A DNA stretch of 64,000 nt. Origin: Nitratiruptor tergarcus DSM 16512. Lineage in GTDB: Bacteria > Campylobacterota > Campylobacteria > Campylobacterales > Nitratiruptoraceae. Made by a program: the position numbers and the translations under genes. Every line of letters begins with the position of its first letter. Position 1 is the first letter of the stretch. Positions 52,487 through 61,137 of this stretch are shown here, piece after piece. A model generated the notes under the pieces. That model saw only the letters and a program-made list of their open reading frames with translations, was not told the DNA's origin and searched no databases. The DNA lies in assembly GCF_027946175.1 (NCBI RefSeq), contig NZ_AP026671.1:248001-312000 (forward strand). Direction: 5' to 3'.

Positions 52487-52810
52487 TTAACAGCTAGGTA
52501 CGTTACCACTGTCGCTTGCATATTCATACGCAAAATCATAGATATGCTTGAGTTGGCTAGGTTTGAGATACCCTTTTTTATATTTTGGGCAGAGTTTTTG
52601 AATCTCATCTTCAAATTTTCCAGCCTCATTGATCTCTTCCCACTCATCTTGGGTATGTTTCGCTGCAAATTTTGCACCGTTAAACCCGCATACCTTTTTG
52701 AGTTTCTTTTGGTAGATCTTTTGCCCTTTATCTGCACTAGCAAATGCTGCTGTGCTTATAAAGCTTGCTCCTAGAAGTGCTGCAAAGATAATGCTTGCAA
52801 TTCTTTTCAT
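52487..52810 (-). CDS. Small periplasmic protein of cytochrome cluster, no CxxCH
   Basis: 107 aa from the ATG at 52810; AAAGGAGGC precedes it. Signal peptide to about residue 22 (ASFISTAAFA). Mature part begins DKGQKIYQKKLKKVCGFNG and continues AKHTQDEWEEI, with three Cys in all (VCG, LCP, PSC). The start resembles cytochrome c sequences (G-x-x-I/L-Y-x-x-x-C), but the CxxCH heme site is missing. Possibly a non-heme relative or a redox-active small protein. Confidence 0.7.
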   Translation of the reverse strand: MKRIASIIFAALLGASFISTAAFASADKGQKIYQKKLKKVCGFNGAKFAAKHTQDEWEEINEAGKFEDEIQKLCPKYKKGYLKPSQLKHIYDFAYEYASDSGNVPSC

Positions 52811-52869
52811 CTTGCCTCCTTTATAAATTGTAAAAGTATTATAAAGCATAATTGTGAACCGATTGTGAA

Positions 52870-53181
52870 CTATTTGATTTTACCAATGACTTTATAGCGC
52901 TCCCAATACTCTTCTAAAAGTTTATCGAGCCTTTTTTGCGAAATTTTATGCTGGTATGGTGGAGCCTTTTTATAAAGTCTTTTTTGAAGAGTTGGATGGA
53001 GAAGATACTCTTTTGTGGCTTTGAGAATAGCGCTTTTGCTACTGTAATAGAGAAGATACTCAAAAAATATCGGTTTTAGTGGGATATTTTTTTTCTCATG
53101 GCATGCGAGGCATGCAGTATCAAAATCAGAGCTTAGAACAATTTGTAAAGAGAGAAATAGACATAATATAACTTTTACCAT
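52870..53181 (-). CDS. Small monoheme c-type cytochrome-like protein
   Basis: 103 aa. Signal peptide (VILCLFLSLQIVLS), heme site TACLACHEKKNIP at about residues 24-28, then a Lys-rich helical tail (KRLDKLLEEYWERYKVIG). The start overlaps the histidine kinase stop by 7 bp, suggesting this heme protein belongs to the kinase operon and may act in its sensing or be its output. Confidence 0.78.
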   Translation of the reverse strand: MVKVILCLFLSLQIVLSSDFDTACLACHEKKNIPLKPIFFEYLLYYSSKSAILKATKEYLLHPTLQKRLYKKAPPYQHKISQKRLDKLLEEYWERYKVIGKIK

Positions 53182-54338
53182 GTAATTGTAATCCTTGTAT
53201 ATTGATTAACTTTGGAATCGACTTTGATTTTGAGTCCAAATTCATTTGCAATAGATAAGACAATATGCAGACCTATGCCAAAGCCTCCTTCACTAGAACT
53301 TAGTCTTTTATATCTTTTAAAGATCTCTCCTATTTTTTCTTCTGGAATGCCAATACCACTATCTTCGATATAAAAACCTCGAGAAAATGTTTTTATTTTT
53401 ATTGTGCCACCGATTTTATTGTACTTGATGGCATTGGAGAGGAGATTGTCAATGAGGCGCGTAATTTTTTGTTTATCTGCTTCTAAAAAGCAAGGAGATT
53501 GTGAAAAAGAGATTTTTATCTTTTTAGATTCTGCCATGGATTTAAAATAGTCAATGCGCTGAGATAAAAGAGCATTGATATCTATCTTTTCTAGAGTAGA
53601 TGGAAATTTATCTTTAAGAAGCAGATAGACAAGATCTTTATATATGACTGAAATTGTGCGAGCTGCTATCTCAATGCGGTTAAGTTTTTTGTTGATCTTT
53701 GGTGGAAGTTCATTTTTATCAATTGTCTCTATGTTTGTCAAAATTGTACTTACAGGAGTGTTGAGCTCATGTGTAGTGTCTTTGATGAAATTATTGAGAA
53801 GTATAAATGAGTTTTTCATAGGTTTGAGAAACTGCTTAACGAGGAAATATCCCACTAATCCCATAAAGAGTAAGAAAAGACTTCCAAAAAGTACGATGTT
53901 TTTATAAACTTTATGAAGCCATATTTCATCATCTTTCACCTCTATAATCACATACTTTGCCCCTAGATAATAGAGGCTTGGCTCTTTGATAAAGTGAATA
54001 TAAGAGCCATTTTTATAGAGAAAATTTTGAAAATCGATATGCTCATTTTCTAAGAGAGAAAAGATCTTTACATGGTCTGCATCATAGATTGCAGATTTAA
54101 ATGTAGAGTAGCGTGGATAGTAGTTATCTTCTAACAGGCTTTCATGCATAGCGCGGATTCTTCGAATTACATCTTTAGAGTATTCTTGGAGTTTTGGCAA
54201 GCGAGAGTAGAGCATTACCTCTTTTTCAAATTTGTAGTACATCATAGAAGCAAGTATTAAAATGATAAGTGTGAGAAAAATATAGAGTGCAAGAAATTTG
54301 ATTAAACTGCTCTTTTCACTTGTTAAATTTGTATCCAT
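53175..54338 (-). CDS. Sensor histidine kinase
   Basis: 387 aa. Two membrane helices (about 13-33 and 138-160) flank a periplasmic sensor of about 100 residues. The HisKA phosphoacceptor His is in IKDTTHELNTPVSTIL; the catalytic domain has LIDNLLSNAIKYN (N box), YIEDSGIGIPEE (G1) and GGFGIGLHIVLS (G2). Phosphorylates the OmpR-type regulator encoded upstream with a 23-bp overlap. The signal is unknown. Confidence 0.93.
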   Translation of the reverse strand: MDTNLTSEKSSLIKFLALYIFLTLIILILASMMYYKFEKEVMLYSRLPKLQEYSKDVIRRIRAMHESLLEDNYYPRYSTFKSAIYDADHVKIFSLLENEHIDFQNFLYKNGSYIHFIKEPSLYYLGAKYVIIEVKDDEIWLHKVYKNIVLFGSLFLLFMGLVGYFLVKQFLKPMKNSFILLNNFIKDTTHELNTPVSTILTNIETIDKNELPPKINKKLNRIEIAARTISVIYKDLVYLLLKDKFPSTLEKIDINALLSQRIDYFKSMAESKKIKISFSQSPCFLEADKQKITRLIDNLLSNAIKYNKIGGTIKIKTFSRGFYIEDSGIGIPEEKIGEIFKRYKRLSSSEGGFGIGLHIVLSIANEFGLKIKVDSKVNQYTRITITW

Positions 54339-54987
54339 ACCGTTTTATGCTCTCTATTTTTTCTTTTCCAAGATATTTGCGCAAATTTTTAATATATGTA
54401 CGCAGTGCCATATCGCTGGGAGTTTCATCATACTCCCACAGAGTCTCGTAAATCTTTTCGTGACTAATCTGTTCGTTTGGATGTTTAAGAAAGAGTTTGA
54501 GAAGTTTTATCTCTTTTTGATTGAGATTCACTGGAGTCTCATTGACAAAGAGTTGATTAGATTTAATATCAAAATAGCTCTTCTCATCTATTGGAATCTT
54601 CTCCTCTTTTGTATCAAATGAGCGTTTAAGCAGTGTTTCTATGCGGAGTTTGAGTTCTTTGAGAGCAAAGGGTTTGCGAATATAATCATCACAACCACTC
54701 TCATACCCCTTTTCAAGATTTTCTACGCTGTCCAAAGATGTAATAAAAATTGCAGGAGCATCACTTTTTTGACGTAACTTTTTTAAGAGTGTAAAGCCAT
54801 CAATTCCAGGTACCATGACATCTAAAAGGAGCAAATCGTAGTTATGCTCATATACCTTTTCTAAAGCTTCATCAGAGGTAAACGTCTGTTCTACCTCAAA
54901 TCCTTCATCTTCTAAATATTCTGCAATAGTTTCACTCAGATTGAGATCGTCTTCAAGCAGCAAAAGTTTCGCTTTTTGCAATTTCAC
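54316..54987 (-). CDS. OmpR-family response regulator
   Basis: 223 aa. Receiver domain with acidic LLLEDDLNLSE, phospho-acceptor Asp in DLLLLDVMVPGIDG and Lys in YIRKPFALKEL, then a winged-helix DNA-binding domain (LLKLFLKHPNEQISHEKIY, TYIKNLRKYLGKEKIESIKR, YGYKFN). First gene of the regulator/kinase pair. Divergent from the small membrane protein gene at 55027. Confidence 0.93.
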   Translation of the reverse strand: MKLQKAKLLLLEDDLNLSETIAEYLEDEGFEVEQTFTSDEALEKVYEHNYDLLLLDVMVPGIDGFTLLKKLRQKSDAPAIFITSLDSVENLEKGYESGCDDYIRKPFALKELKLRIETLLKRSFDTKEEKIPIDEKSYFDIKSNQLFVNETPVNLNQKEIKLLKLFLKHPNEQISHEKIYETLWEYDETPSDMALRTYIKNLRKYLGKEKIESIKRYGYKFNK

Positions 54988-55026
54988 TCCTTTGGATATA
55001 TAATATTACAAAAAAGTGAGGAAATT

Positions 55027-55206
55027 ATGAAATGTAGGGTTTGCAGGCGTGGTGAGCTCTTCTATCTCTTTGGTTGGGGACTCATGGTAACAGCTTTTAA
55101 TAGTTTTACTGTGGGATGTATGGAGCTAAGTCAAAGTGGGGCGTATGGAATGCTACTAAGTGGAATTGCAGTGATGATATATGGAGCATATCTTAAATCG
55201 AGGTGA
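55027..55206 (+). CDS. 59-aa membrane protein with CxxC
   Basis: ATG at 55027 preceded by GTGAGGAAAT. MKCRVCRRGELFYLFGWG, one or two hydrophobic segments (LMVTAFNSFTVGCM, GMLLSGIAVMIYGAYL) and a basic end. No family recognised. The stop overlaps the GTG start of polX. Confidence 0.6.
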   Translation: MKCRVCRRGELFYLFGWGLMVTAFNSFTVGCMELSQSGAYGMLLSGIAVMIYGAYLKSR

Positions 55207-56927
55207 AAAAGATGGCAATAACAAATAGTGAAATAGCAAAAATTTTTAATGAGTATGCAGATCTGTTGGAGATTAAAGGGGAAAACCCTTTTAAAGTGAG
55301 AGCCTACCGCAATGCAGCAAGAACAGTAGAAAATATTGGAAAGCCTCTCGAAGAGCTAGTAGAAAGCGGCTATGATTTGACAAAACTCCCTGGAATTGGA
55401 ACAGATCTTAGTCTCTACATTAAAGAGATTGTCAAAACGGGAAAATTTTCTAAATTAGAGCAGCTCAAAGAGGAGATCCCTCCAACATTAGTGGAGATGC
55501 TCTCTATTGAAGGTTTAGGACCAAAGCGTATAAAAACACTCTACGAGCAGCTTCATATCCAATCAATGGAGGATCTGCGTAGAGCTGCTGAGAGTGGGGA
55601 GATAGAGAAATTACCGGGCTTTGGTCCAACTCTGGTAGAGAAGATTTTGCGGGGTGTGCGACTAGCTAAAAAAGCGGGGCATAGATTTAAATGGAGTGAA
55701 GCTAAAGAGTATGTAGATGATCTCTTAGCATACCTTCGTCAAATAGAGCTGACCCATTTAGAAGTTGCAGGTAGTTTTCGCCGCAAAAAAGAGACGGTAG
55801 GAGATCTTGATATTCTTGCTACAGCCAAAGATTTTAGTGAAGTAATTCGCCATTTTGTCAAATATCCAAAAATCAAAGAGGTAGTCTCAGCTGGCTCCAC
55901 TCGCTCTACAGTAATACTTCAAAACGATCTGCAAGTAGATTTGCGCAGTGTGGAAGATGAGAGTTATGGCTCTGCACTGCACTATTTTACAGGATCCAAG
56001 CAGCACAATATTGCGGTACGAAAACTAGCAATTGAGTTAGGACTCAAAGTCAACGAGTATGGTGTTTTTCGCGGTGAGCAGCGTATTGCAGGGCGTACAG
56101 AAGAGGAGGTGTATAAAGCTGTAGGACTCTGCTATATAGAGCCAGAGCTGCGCGAAAATAGAGGAGAGATCGAAGCGTGTAAAGCTGGAAAACTACCAAA
56201 GCTTATAGAGCAAAAAGATATACGAGGCGATCTTCATATGCATACAGTCTATAGCGATGGAAAGCATACTATTGAAGATATGGCAAAAGCTGCCAAAGAG
56301 ATGGGGTATGAATATATCGCTATCACAGATCACTCCAAGCGCCTTACAGTTGCAAAGGGTCTTGATGAGAAAAGAGTCTTACAGGAGTTTGAAGAGATTG
56401 ACAAGATTAATGAAAAGATTAATGGTATTACAATTCTTAAAGGGATGGAAGTCGATATTCTTGAAGATGGTTCCCTTGATATGAGTAATGAGGTGCTAGC
56501 GCAGATGGATGTTGTTTTGGTTGCAGTCCATTACAAATTTAATCTTTCAAAAGAGAAGCAGACTGCCCGTATTCTCAAAGCTTTTGATAATCCTCATGTC
56601 AATATTTTGGCGCATCCTACAGGCAGGATGATTCAGATGCGTGAGCCAATAGAGATTGATATGGAAAAGATTTTACAAAAAGCAAAAGAGAATAATATTT
56701 TCATGGAGATTAATGCACAACCAGAGCGTCTCGATCTCAATGATATCCATATCAAAATGGCAAAAGATATGGGAGTAAAAATGGCAATAAATACAGATTC
56801 GCACAATATCTTTTCGCTCTACTATATGCAGTATGGAGTCAATCAAGCAAGACGCGGATGGTGTGAAAAAGATGATATTATCAATACAAGAGATCTCAAA
56901 AATCTCAAAAAACTTCTCAAAAGGTAG
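55203..56927 (+). CDS. polX: Family X DNA polymerase with PHP domain (PolX)
   Basis: 574 aa from the GTG at 55203; an ATG at 55212 is an alternative. HhH repeats (KLPGIGTDLSLYIKEIV, SIEGLGPKRIKTLYEQL), nucleotidyltransferase palm with AGSFRRKKETVGDLDILAT and its metal Asp pair, and a C-terminal PHP domain (GDLHMHTVYSDGKHT, AITDHSKRLTVAKGL, INTDSHNIF) with zinc-type ligands for 3'-5' exonuclease activity. Gap-filling repair polymerase; standard bacterial PolX layout. Confidence 0.93.
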   Translation: MKKMAITNSEIAKIFNEYADLLEIKGENPFKVRAYRNAARTVENIGKPLEELVESGYDLTKLPGIGTDLSLYIKEIVKTGKFSKLEQLKEEIPPTLVEMLSIEGLGPKRIKTLYEQLHIQSMEDLRRAAESGEIEKLPGFGPTLVEKILRGVRLAKKAGHRFKWSEAKEYVDDLLAYLRQIELTHLEVAGSFRRKKETVGDLDILATAKDFSEVIRHFVKYPKIKEVVSAGSTRSTVILQNDLQVDLRSVEDESYGSALHYFTGSKQHNIAVRKLAIELGLKVNEYGVFRGEQRIAGRTEEEVYKAVGLCYIEPELRENRGEIEACKAGKLPKLIEQKDIRGDLHMHTVYSDGKHTIEDMAKAAKEMGYEYIAITDHSKRLTVAKGLDEKRVLQEFEEIDKINEKINGITILKGMEVDILEDGSLDMSNEVLAQMDVVLVAVHYKFNLSKEKQTARILKAFDNPHVNILAHPTGRMIQMREPIEIDMEKILQKAKENNIFMEINAQPERLDLNDIHIKMAKDMGVKMAINTDSHNIFSLYYMQYGVNQARRGWCEKDDIINTRDLKNLKKLLKR

Positions 56928-56931
56928 CGTA

Positions 56932-57363
56932 GTGTATACATATCCTTTTCGTCCCAAAACCCCTTATGTGGCAGTAGATGGAATTATCAAGGTATTTGAC
57001 AAAGAAAATTTTTTAGGCATTGTACTCATTGAGCGAAAAAATGCTCCTTTAGGTGTAGCTTTGCCAGGTGGATTTGTAGAGATTGGTGAGAGCGTGGAGC
57101 AAGCATTAGCTAGGGAAATGAAAGAGGAGACAAATTTAGATGTAGATATTGTGAGAGTATTTGGTGTTTATAGCGATCCAGCGAGGGATCCGCGATTTCA
57201 TACTGTATCAGTTACTTTTGAGTGTGTTGCAACTGGTAAGCCAAGGGGTGCAGATGATGCTAAAATTGCTAAAATCTTTAGACTGGAGGAGATCCCTTGG
57301 GAAAAACTAGTATTTGACCATAGTAAAATTTTAAGAGATTTTCTCTATGGCAAAAGGGAGTAA
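56932..57363 (+). CDS. NUDIX hydrolase
   Basis: 143 aa from the GTG at 56932, four bases after the polX stop with AAAAGGTAG upstream; a longer frame starting inside polX (56833) is less likely. Opens YTYPFRPKTPYVAVDGII. NUDIX box GGFVEIGESVEQALAREM followed by KEETNL. Cleaves nucleoside-diphosphate-linked substrates; substrate class not determinable, though family members with this length are often ADP-ribose or 8-oxo-dGTP-type. Confidence 0.88.
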   Translation: MYTYPFRPKTPYVAVDGIIKVFDKENFLGIVLIERKNAPLGVALPGGFVEIGESVEQALAREMKEETNLDVDIVRVFGVYSDPARDPRFHTVSVTFECVATGKPRGADDAKIAKIFRLEEIPWEKLVFDHSKILRDFLYGKRE

Positions 57364-57412
57364 TTGCAAAGAGAAAAGTTAAGAGTTTAGAGACTTTGTA
57401 AAGTATGGAGTT

Positions 57413-58282
57413 TTAAGATTGGGCATTTTTGTTGATCTGTGAAGTAACAAACTTGCGTACTACATGGCGTGAGTACTCATCCATACCAACGAATTTTAGA
57501 CCATAACTCTCCATACCATCGTATGTGATTTCTGCTTCAACTATAGATTCAGTATCAATATCTTCAAATGCGAGTTTGAAACGTAAAATAAGTTTCTCAT
57601 TTTCTTTGAAAGGAGCATTTTGAAGGCATATTTTAGCACCACCTTCTGAGATATTACAGATACGGCATTTATAGAATGGATTGTCTCGCAGTTTACCACT
57701 TTTGCGCACAAACCCTTCGAGATCTACTTCAACACGAGGATATCTCCGTTTTGCAAGAACTATAATATTATCACTATGGGGAGTTTTGACGAATATTTCA
57801 TCTGCATATTTATAAATCTCTGTGATTGTTGTAGTGAACTTATAAGCTATGAGATAACGCTCCTCAAAAATAATCTCTCCTGATATATTCTCTTTGAGCA
57901 GATTTACATTTCTATGCAATAAAGCTTTCCATAAAAGATAGTTTTTTTGGTTATCTTGCAATTGTAGTGGTACAAATTGAAACCGATCAAAATAAAATTT
58001 TGCTTTTTGATCCTTTTGAATATCTTTTGTAGAGTAGATGGTATTTGCAAGAGAGGATGTGAAATTAAGCTTCTTTTTGAGTGAATTGATAAGTTTTTTA
58101 TTGATAGTTATAGTTGTAATATCTTTTTTGTAAGCTTCGATTATCTTTTCAAAAATCTGTCTGTTTACAAGAGCTCGTAAAGGATCAAGGCGTAATTTCT
58201 CACTGTAGTGGATGAGAAAATTAATCTCTTCTGCATTTAAATGGTAAATTTTAGCGGTGTTGAAAAAATCGGTACTTTGCAT
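57413..58282 (-). CDS. PilZ domain protein (c-di-GMP receptor)
   Basis: 289 aa. The N-terminal 170 residues are unrecognised and soluble. From about 190: RRYPRVEVDLEGFVRKSG, then KCRICNISEGGAKICLQ. These are the RxxxR and (D/N)xSxxG motifs with which PilZ domains bind cyclic di-GMP. Links to the c-di-GMP theme of the exopolysaccharide locus, though 33 kb away. Confidence 0.85.
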   Translation of the reverse strand: MQSTDFFNTAKIYHLNAEEINFLIHYSEKLRLDPLRALVNRQIFEKIIEAYKKDITTITINKKLINSLKKKLNFTSSLANTIYSTKDIQKDQKAKFYFDRFQFVPLQLQDNQKNYLLWKALLHRNVNLLKENISGEIIFEERYLIAYKFTTTITEIYKYADEIFVKTPHSDNIIVLAKRRYPRVEVDLEGFVRKSGKLRDNPFYKCRICNISEGGAKICLQNAPFKENEKLILRFKLAFEDIDTESIVEAEITYDGMESYGLKFVGMDEYSRHVVRKFVTSQINKNAQS

Positions 58283-58389
58283 AGAAGAGAGCCTTTTTTA
58301 ATGTAATGAAAAAACCTCGTTAGAAGAAATTATATATAAGTGTCATAAAAATGTCAAAGGGGATCGATTTATGTGAAGGAGTTTTATTC

Positions 58390-58467
<78 letters not shown>

Positions 58468-58469
58468 AA

Positions 58470-58545
58470 TGGTGGTCGCTAGTGGACTCGAACCACTGAC
58501 CACTTGCTTGTAAGGCAAGCGCTCTACCAACTGAGCTAAGCGACC
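58470..58545 (-). tRNA. tRNA-Val (TAC)
   Basis: 76 nt. Acceptor GGTCGCT/AGCGACC, anticodon loop CTTACAA with anticodon TAC, encoded CCA. Two bases from tRNA-Asp. Confidence 0.95.
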
Positions 58546-58548
58546 AAA

Positions 58549-58624
58549 TGGCGACCCCTAGGGGATTTGAACCCCTGTGACCACCGTGAAAGGGTGGCAT
58601 CCTTGGCCACTAGATGAAGGGGTC
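58549..58624 (-). tRNA. tRNA-Glu (TTC)
   Basis: 76 nt. Acceptor GACCCCT/AGGGGTC, anticodon loop CTTTCAC with anticodon TTC, T loop TTCAAAT, encoded CCA. Confidence 0.95.
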
Positions 58625-58629
58625 GCAAG

Positions 58630-58705
58630 TGGTGACCCGTGTTGGATTCGAACCAACGGCCCACTCCTTAAAAGGGAGTTGCTCTACCAGCTGAGCTAAC
58701 GGGTC
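58630..58705 (-). tRNA. tRNA-Lys (TTT)
   Basis: 76 nt. Acceptor GACCCGT/ACGGGTC, anticodon loop CTTTTAA with anticodon TTT, encoded CCA. First of the unit. A leader inverted repeat, CACATTC at 58712-58718 with GAATGTG at 58743-58749, lies between it and the promoter and may guide processing. Confidence 0.95.
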
Positions 58706-58755
58706 ACTTCCCACATTCTCGGGCTTTTGCTTTGCCTTCGCTGAATGTGAGTGAA

Positions 58756-58784
58756 ATTATAAGCAAAAAATTTTTGCTTGTCAA
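58756..58784 (-). promoter_or_regulatory. Near-consensus promoter of the tRNA operon
   Basis: On the minus strand, TTGACA (58779-58784), 17-base spacer, TATAAT (58756-58761): exact consensus in both boxes. The -10 lies 51 bp before tRNA-Lys. The IS481-like target duplication starts at the base next to the -35. Confidence 0.85.
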
Positions 58785-59839
58785 GAGTTTGTATAAGTCC
58801 AATACATATGGCACTCATAATGATTTTCAAGAAGGTATTGTACCGGAGATTTAAAATTAAGAGAAGAGTGTGGTATTTTGGTATTGTAATCGATGAGCCA
58901 TTTTGCTAATTTTTTATTGAATTCATCCAAATCTGTAAAGAGTAAATCTTCATAGTATTGAATAAATTGTTCTTGAATTGTTCTATTGAATCTTTCATTG
59001 TGTGCATTCATTTTAGGGCTCCTTGGATATGTCCAGTAGTGTGTAAAGCCTTTTTGTTCAAGCAGAGCATCAAACTCTTTTTTAAATTCACTGCCATTAT
59101 CTGAAAGAATTGCAAGTTTACGTTTTTGTTTGATGGAGGTTATTCCATCAATTAAAGCTTCAAGAGCATATGCAGTATGTTTTGCTCTTTTAGATGGAAT
59201 TGCTACTGCGAATGCAATACGTGTGAGTGGGTCAATCATAGTAAGGATATATCGTTTTATACCGTTTGATACTATTTGGATGGTATCGACTGCCCAGAGT
59301 TCAAATGGTTTAGATTTGAGGTTTTTTGGTTTTCTGTTTTTTTGTGTCTTCTTTTTTGGTTTCACTTTTCCTTTTGTATCGATGCGGTAGGGAAAAAGTC
59401 TCATTGTATCTGGTGCTTTTGCGATTATTCTTCCTATTGTGGATTCCGAGGGAGTTTTAAGTTCTTTTTCTTCACAAAAAGGTTTAAGCAGGTGGTAGAG
59501 TTTTGCTTTGCCGATGTTGGGATACTCTTTTCTTAATCTTTTTATCTCATTAATAACTTCTCTTGGTACTTTTGACTCTCTTACTCTTTTTGGTCTTCGT
59601 GATTTTGGATTTAAGGCTTTGATATCGCCATTTGCATCATTTAAACTCTTTTTCCATCGAAAGAGTGTTCTTCTGCTTACTCCAAAAGCTTCAGTTGTTG
59701 CTGCTAGTCCATATTTTTCCCAAAACTCCAATATCTTTTTTCTTCTTTTTGCCTCTTCGCTTATCATAAGCGAATTGTAGTATATCCTCTCTAATCTTTT
59801 ATATCCTTTGAGCCCTGGCAACGTGTATTTGATTTGCAC
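58781..59839 (-). CDS. IS481-like DDE transposase
   Basis: 352 aa. N-terminal HTH (YGLAATTEAFGVSRRTLFRW), second helical domain (YPNIGKAKLYHLLKPF), then an rve core: Asp in ELWAVDTIQIV, Asp in LAILSDNGSEFKKEF and Glu in PKMNAHNERFNRTIQ. The conserved C-terminal part (LIDYNTKIPHSSLNFKSPV) is complete. The frame runs past the IS end at 58790: the last two residues and the TGA stop come from host DNA, the TGA being part of the -35 box of the tRNA promoter. Confidence 0.9.
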   Translation of the reverse strand: MQIKYTLPGLKGYKRLERIYYNSLMISEEAKRRKKILEFWEKYGLAATTEAFGVSRRTLFRWKKSLNDANGDIKALNPKSRRPKRVRESKVPREVINEIKRLRKEYPNIGKAKLYHLLKPFCEEKELKTPSESTIGRIIAKAPDTMRLFPYRIDTKGKVKPKKKTQKNRKPKNLKSKPFELWAVDTIQIVSNGIKRYILTMIDPLTRIAFAVAIPSKRAKHTAYALEALIDGITSIKQKRKLAILSDNGSEFKKEFDALLEQKGFTHYWTYPRSPKMNAHNERFNRTIQEQFIQYYEDLLFTDLDEFNKKLAKWLIDYNTKIPHSSLNFKSPVQYLLENHYECHMYWTYTNS

Positions 59840-59885
59840 TCCTCACTCTCCCTCTCGGAGTGCCATATGTGTTTGAACTTATGCA
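58790..59885 (-). mobile_element. IS481-like insertion sequence upstream of the tRNA promoter
   Basis: 1096 bp. Ends are imperfect inverted repeats: TGTATAAGTCCAA with ACATATGGCACTC on the left, and the complement of TGCATAAGTTCAAA with ACATATGGCACTC on the right. The pentamer GAGTT is repeated at 58785-58789 and 59886-59890, a likely target duplication. It carries a single transposase gene. The right flank repeats a further 12 bases of the left IS end, so the exact boundary may be questioned. Confidence 0.82.
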
Positions 59886-59936
59886 GAGTTTGTATAAGTC
59901 CACAATAGATGATTTATTTATTTTCATTTTACAAAC

Positions 59937-61025
59937 TTAGAAAAGCTCATCTTTTGCAATTTCAAAGAGCAACTTTATGCCATACATTGCTGCTTGGTAT
60001 TGAATGTAGTTACGATCTCCTTTGAAATAGAGCGTGCGAATGATTTCATGAGATGCGCTTTTACAGCCAACTACTACAGTACCAACTGGTTTAGTTTCTG
60101 TAGCACCTCCAGGACCTGCAATCCCGCTTATAGCTATAGCAAAGTCTGCTTGTGCAACTCTCATAGCACCTTTAAGCATCTCTTCTACTGTCTCTTCACT
60201 CACTGCACCAAAGGCTTGGAGTGTTTCTTGCTTGACTCCAAGCCATGCATTTTTTATTTCGTTTGCATAAGTAACTAAAGAGCCATTAAAAATATTTGAT
60301 GAACCTGGAACTTTTGTAAGAAGTGAGGCAAGAAGTCCTCCTGTACAGCTTTCAGCAAAGGTAATTGTTTTGTGCAGTGCAGACAATCTTTCTATAAGGT
60401 ATTCAAATATATTCGTCGTAACTACGAGATTTTGTGGTATCAAGAGTTTTGCATTTTGCACGAACATTGCAATATCGCCAAAGCGCTTATTATATGCGAA
60501 GAGTTTATAGAGATTAATACTCTCTTGGGAGAGAATAAAATCTATATCATAACTTTTAGCAAGAGGAAGGAGCTTTTCTACTATTTCTTCCTTTGGCATA
60601 TCAAAAATATAAAAGAGTGCTGTCTCTTTTTGTGATTCAAGAAGAATTTTTGGAAGCTTTGAGCAAGATTCTGCTTTAATGAGATTGAGCGATTTATCTG
60701 CAAAAGTAAGTAAAAAGCTATTTTTTTCAACAATTTTTGCTTTTGAAGGAACTAGCATCTCTTCATTTGCTATGAGATTGTCTTCAAAAATAGTTGCAAT
60801 AATCTTGCTTGTAGTAGCATAGCTTTGTGGAGTTGTAACGATGAGCGTTTTGTCATACTCTTCCAAGGCTTTAGATATTTTTAAAAAGAGATTTTTATCT
60901 TTTTCAGCGAGATAGAGCTCTGCATTTATACACTCTATCTTTTTGAGAGCTTCACGTTTTATATATGATACGAGCTCTGTGTTTATGAGGAACTCTTTGC
61001 CAACGTAGAGGATGATATTTTTCAT
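59937..61025 (-). CDS. CinA-family protein with C-terminal nicotinamide-nucleotide amidase domain
   Basis: 362 aa. The C-terminal 155 residues form the PncC/CinA-C domain: TITFAESCTGGLLASLLTKV (nucleophile Ser), NGSLVTYANEIKNAWLGV, AISGIAGPGGATETKPVGTV and YIQYQAAMYGIKLL. The domain deamidates NMN to nicotinate mononucleotide. The N-terminal half occupies the place of the MoCF/COG1058 domain but is very diverged (its start ILYVGKEFLINTEL resembles the family start), as is usual in Campylobacterota. Confidence 0.85.
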   Translation of the reverse strand: MKNIILYVGKEFLINTELVSYIKREALKKIECINAELYLAEKDKNLFLKISKALEEYDKTLIVTTPQSYATTSKIIATIFEDNLIANEEMLVPSKAKIVEKNSFLLTFADKSLNLIKAESCSKLPKILLESQKETALFYIFDMPKEEIVEKLLPLAKSYDIDFILSQESINLYKLFAYNKRFGDIAMFVQNAKLLIPQNLVVTTNIFEYLIERLSALHKTITFAESCTGGLLASLLTKVPGSSNIFNGSLVTYANEIKNAWLGVKQETLQAFGAVSEETVEEMLKGAMRVAQADFAIAISGIAGPGGATETKPVGTVVVGCKSASHEIIRTLYFKGDRNYIQYQAAMYGIKLLFEIAKDELF

Positions 61026-61137
61026 GAGGAGTCCTTCGGGCTTGCTAGAAACTATCTTTAAGGATTATATCAAATATTCAGAGCCTTTTAATCACTTTTT
61101 GAATAAAATATATACCAAAAATGCAAAAGAGGGATGA

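Noticed and set aside
55800-56900. Frames inside polX in other phases (for example 56257-56484)
   Set aside because: Shadows within a well supported coding region.
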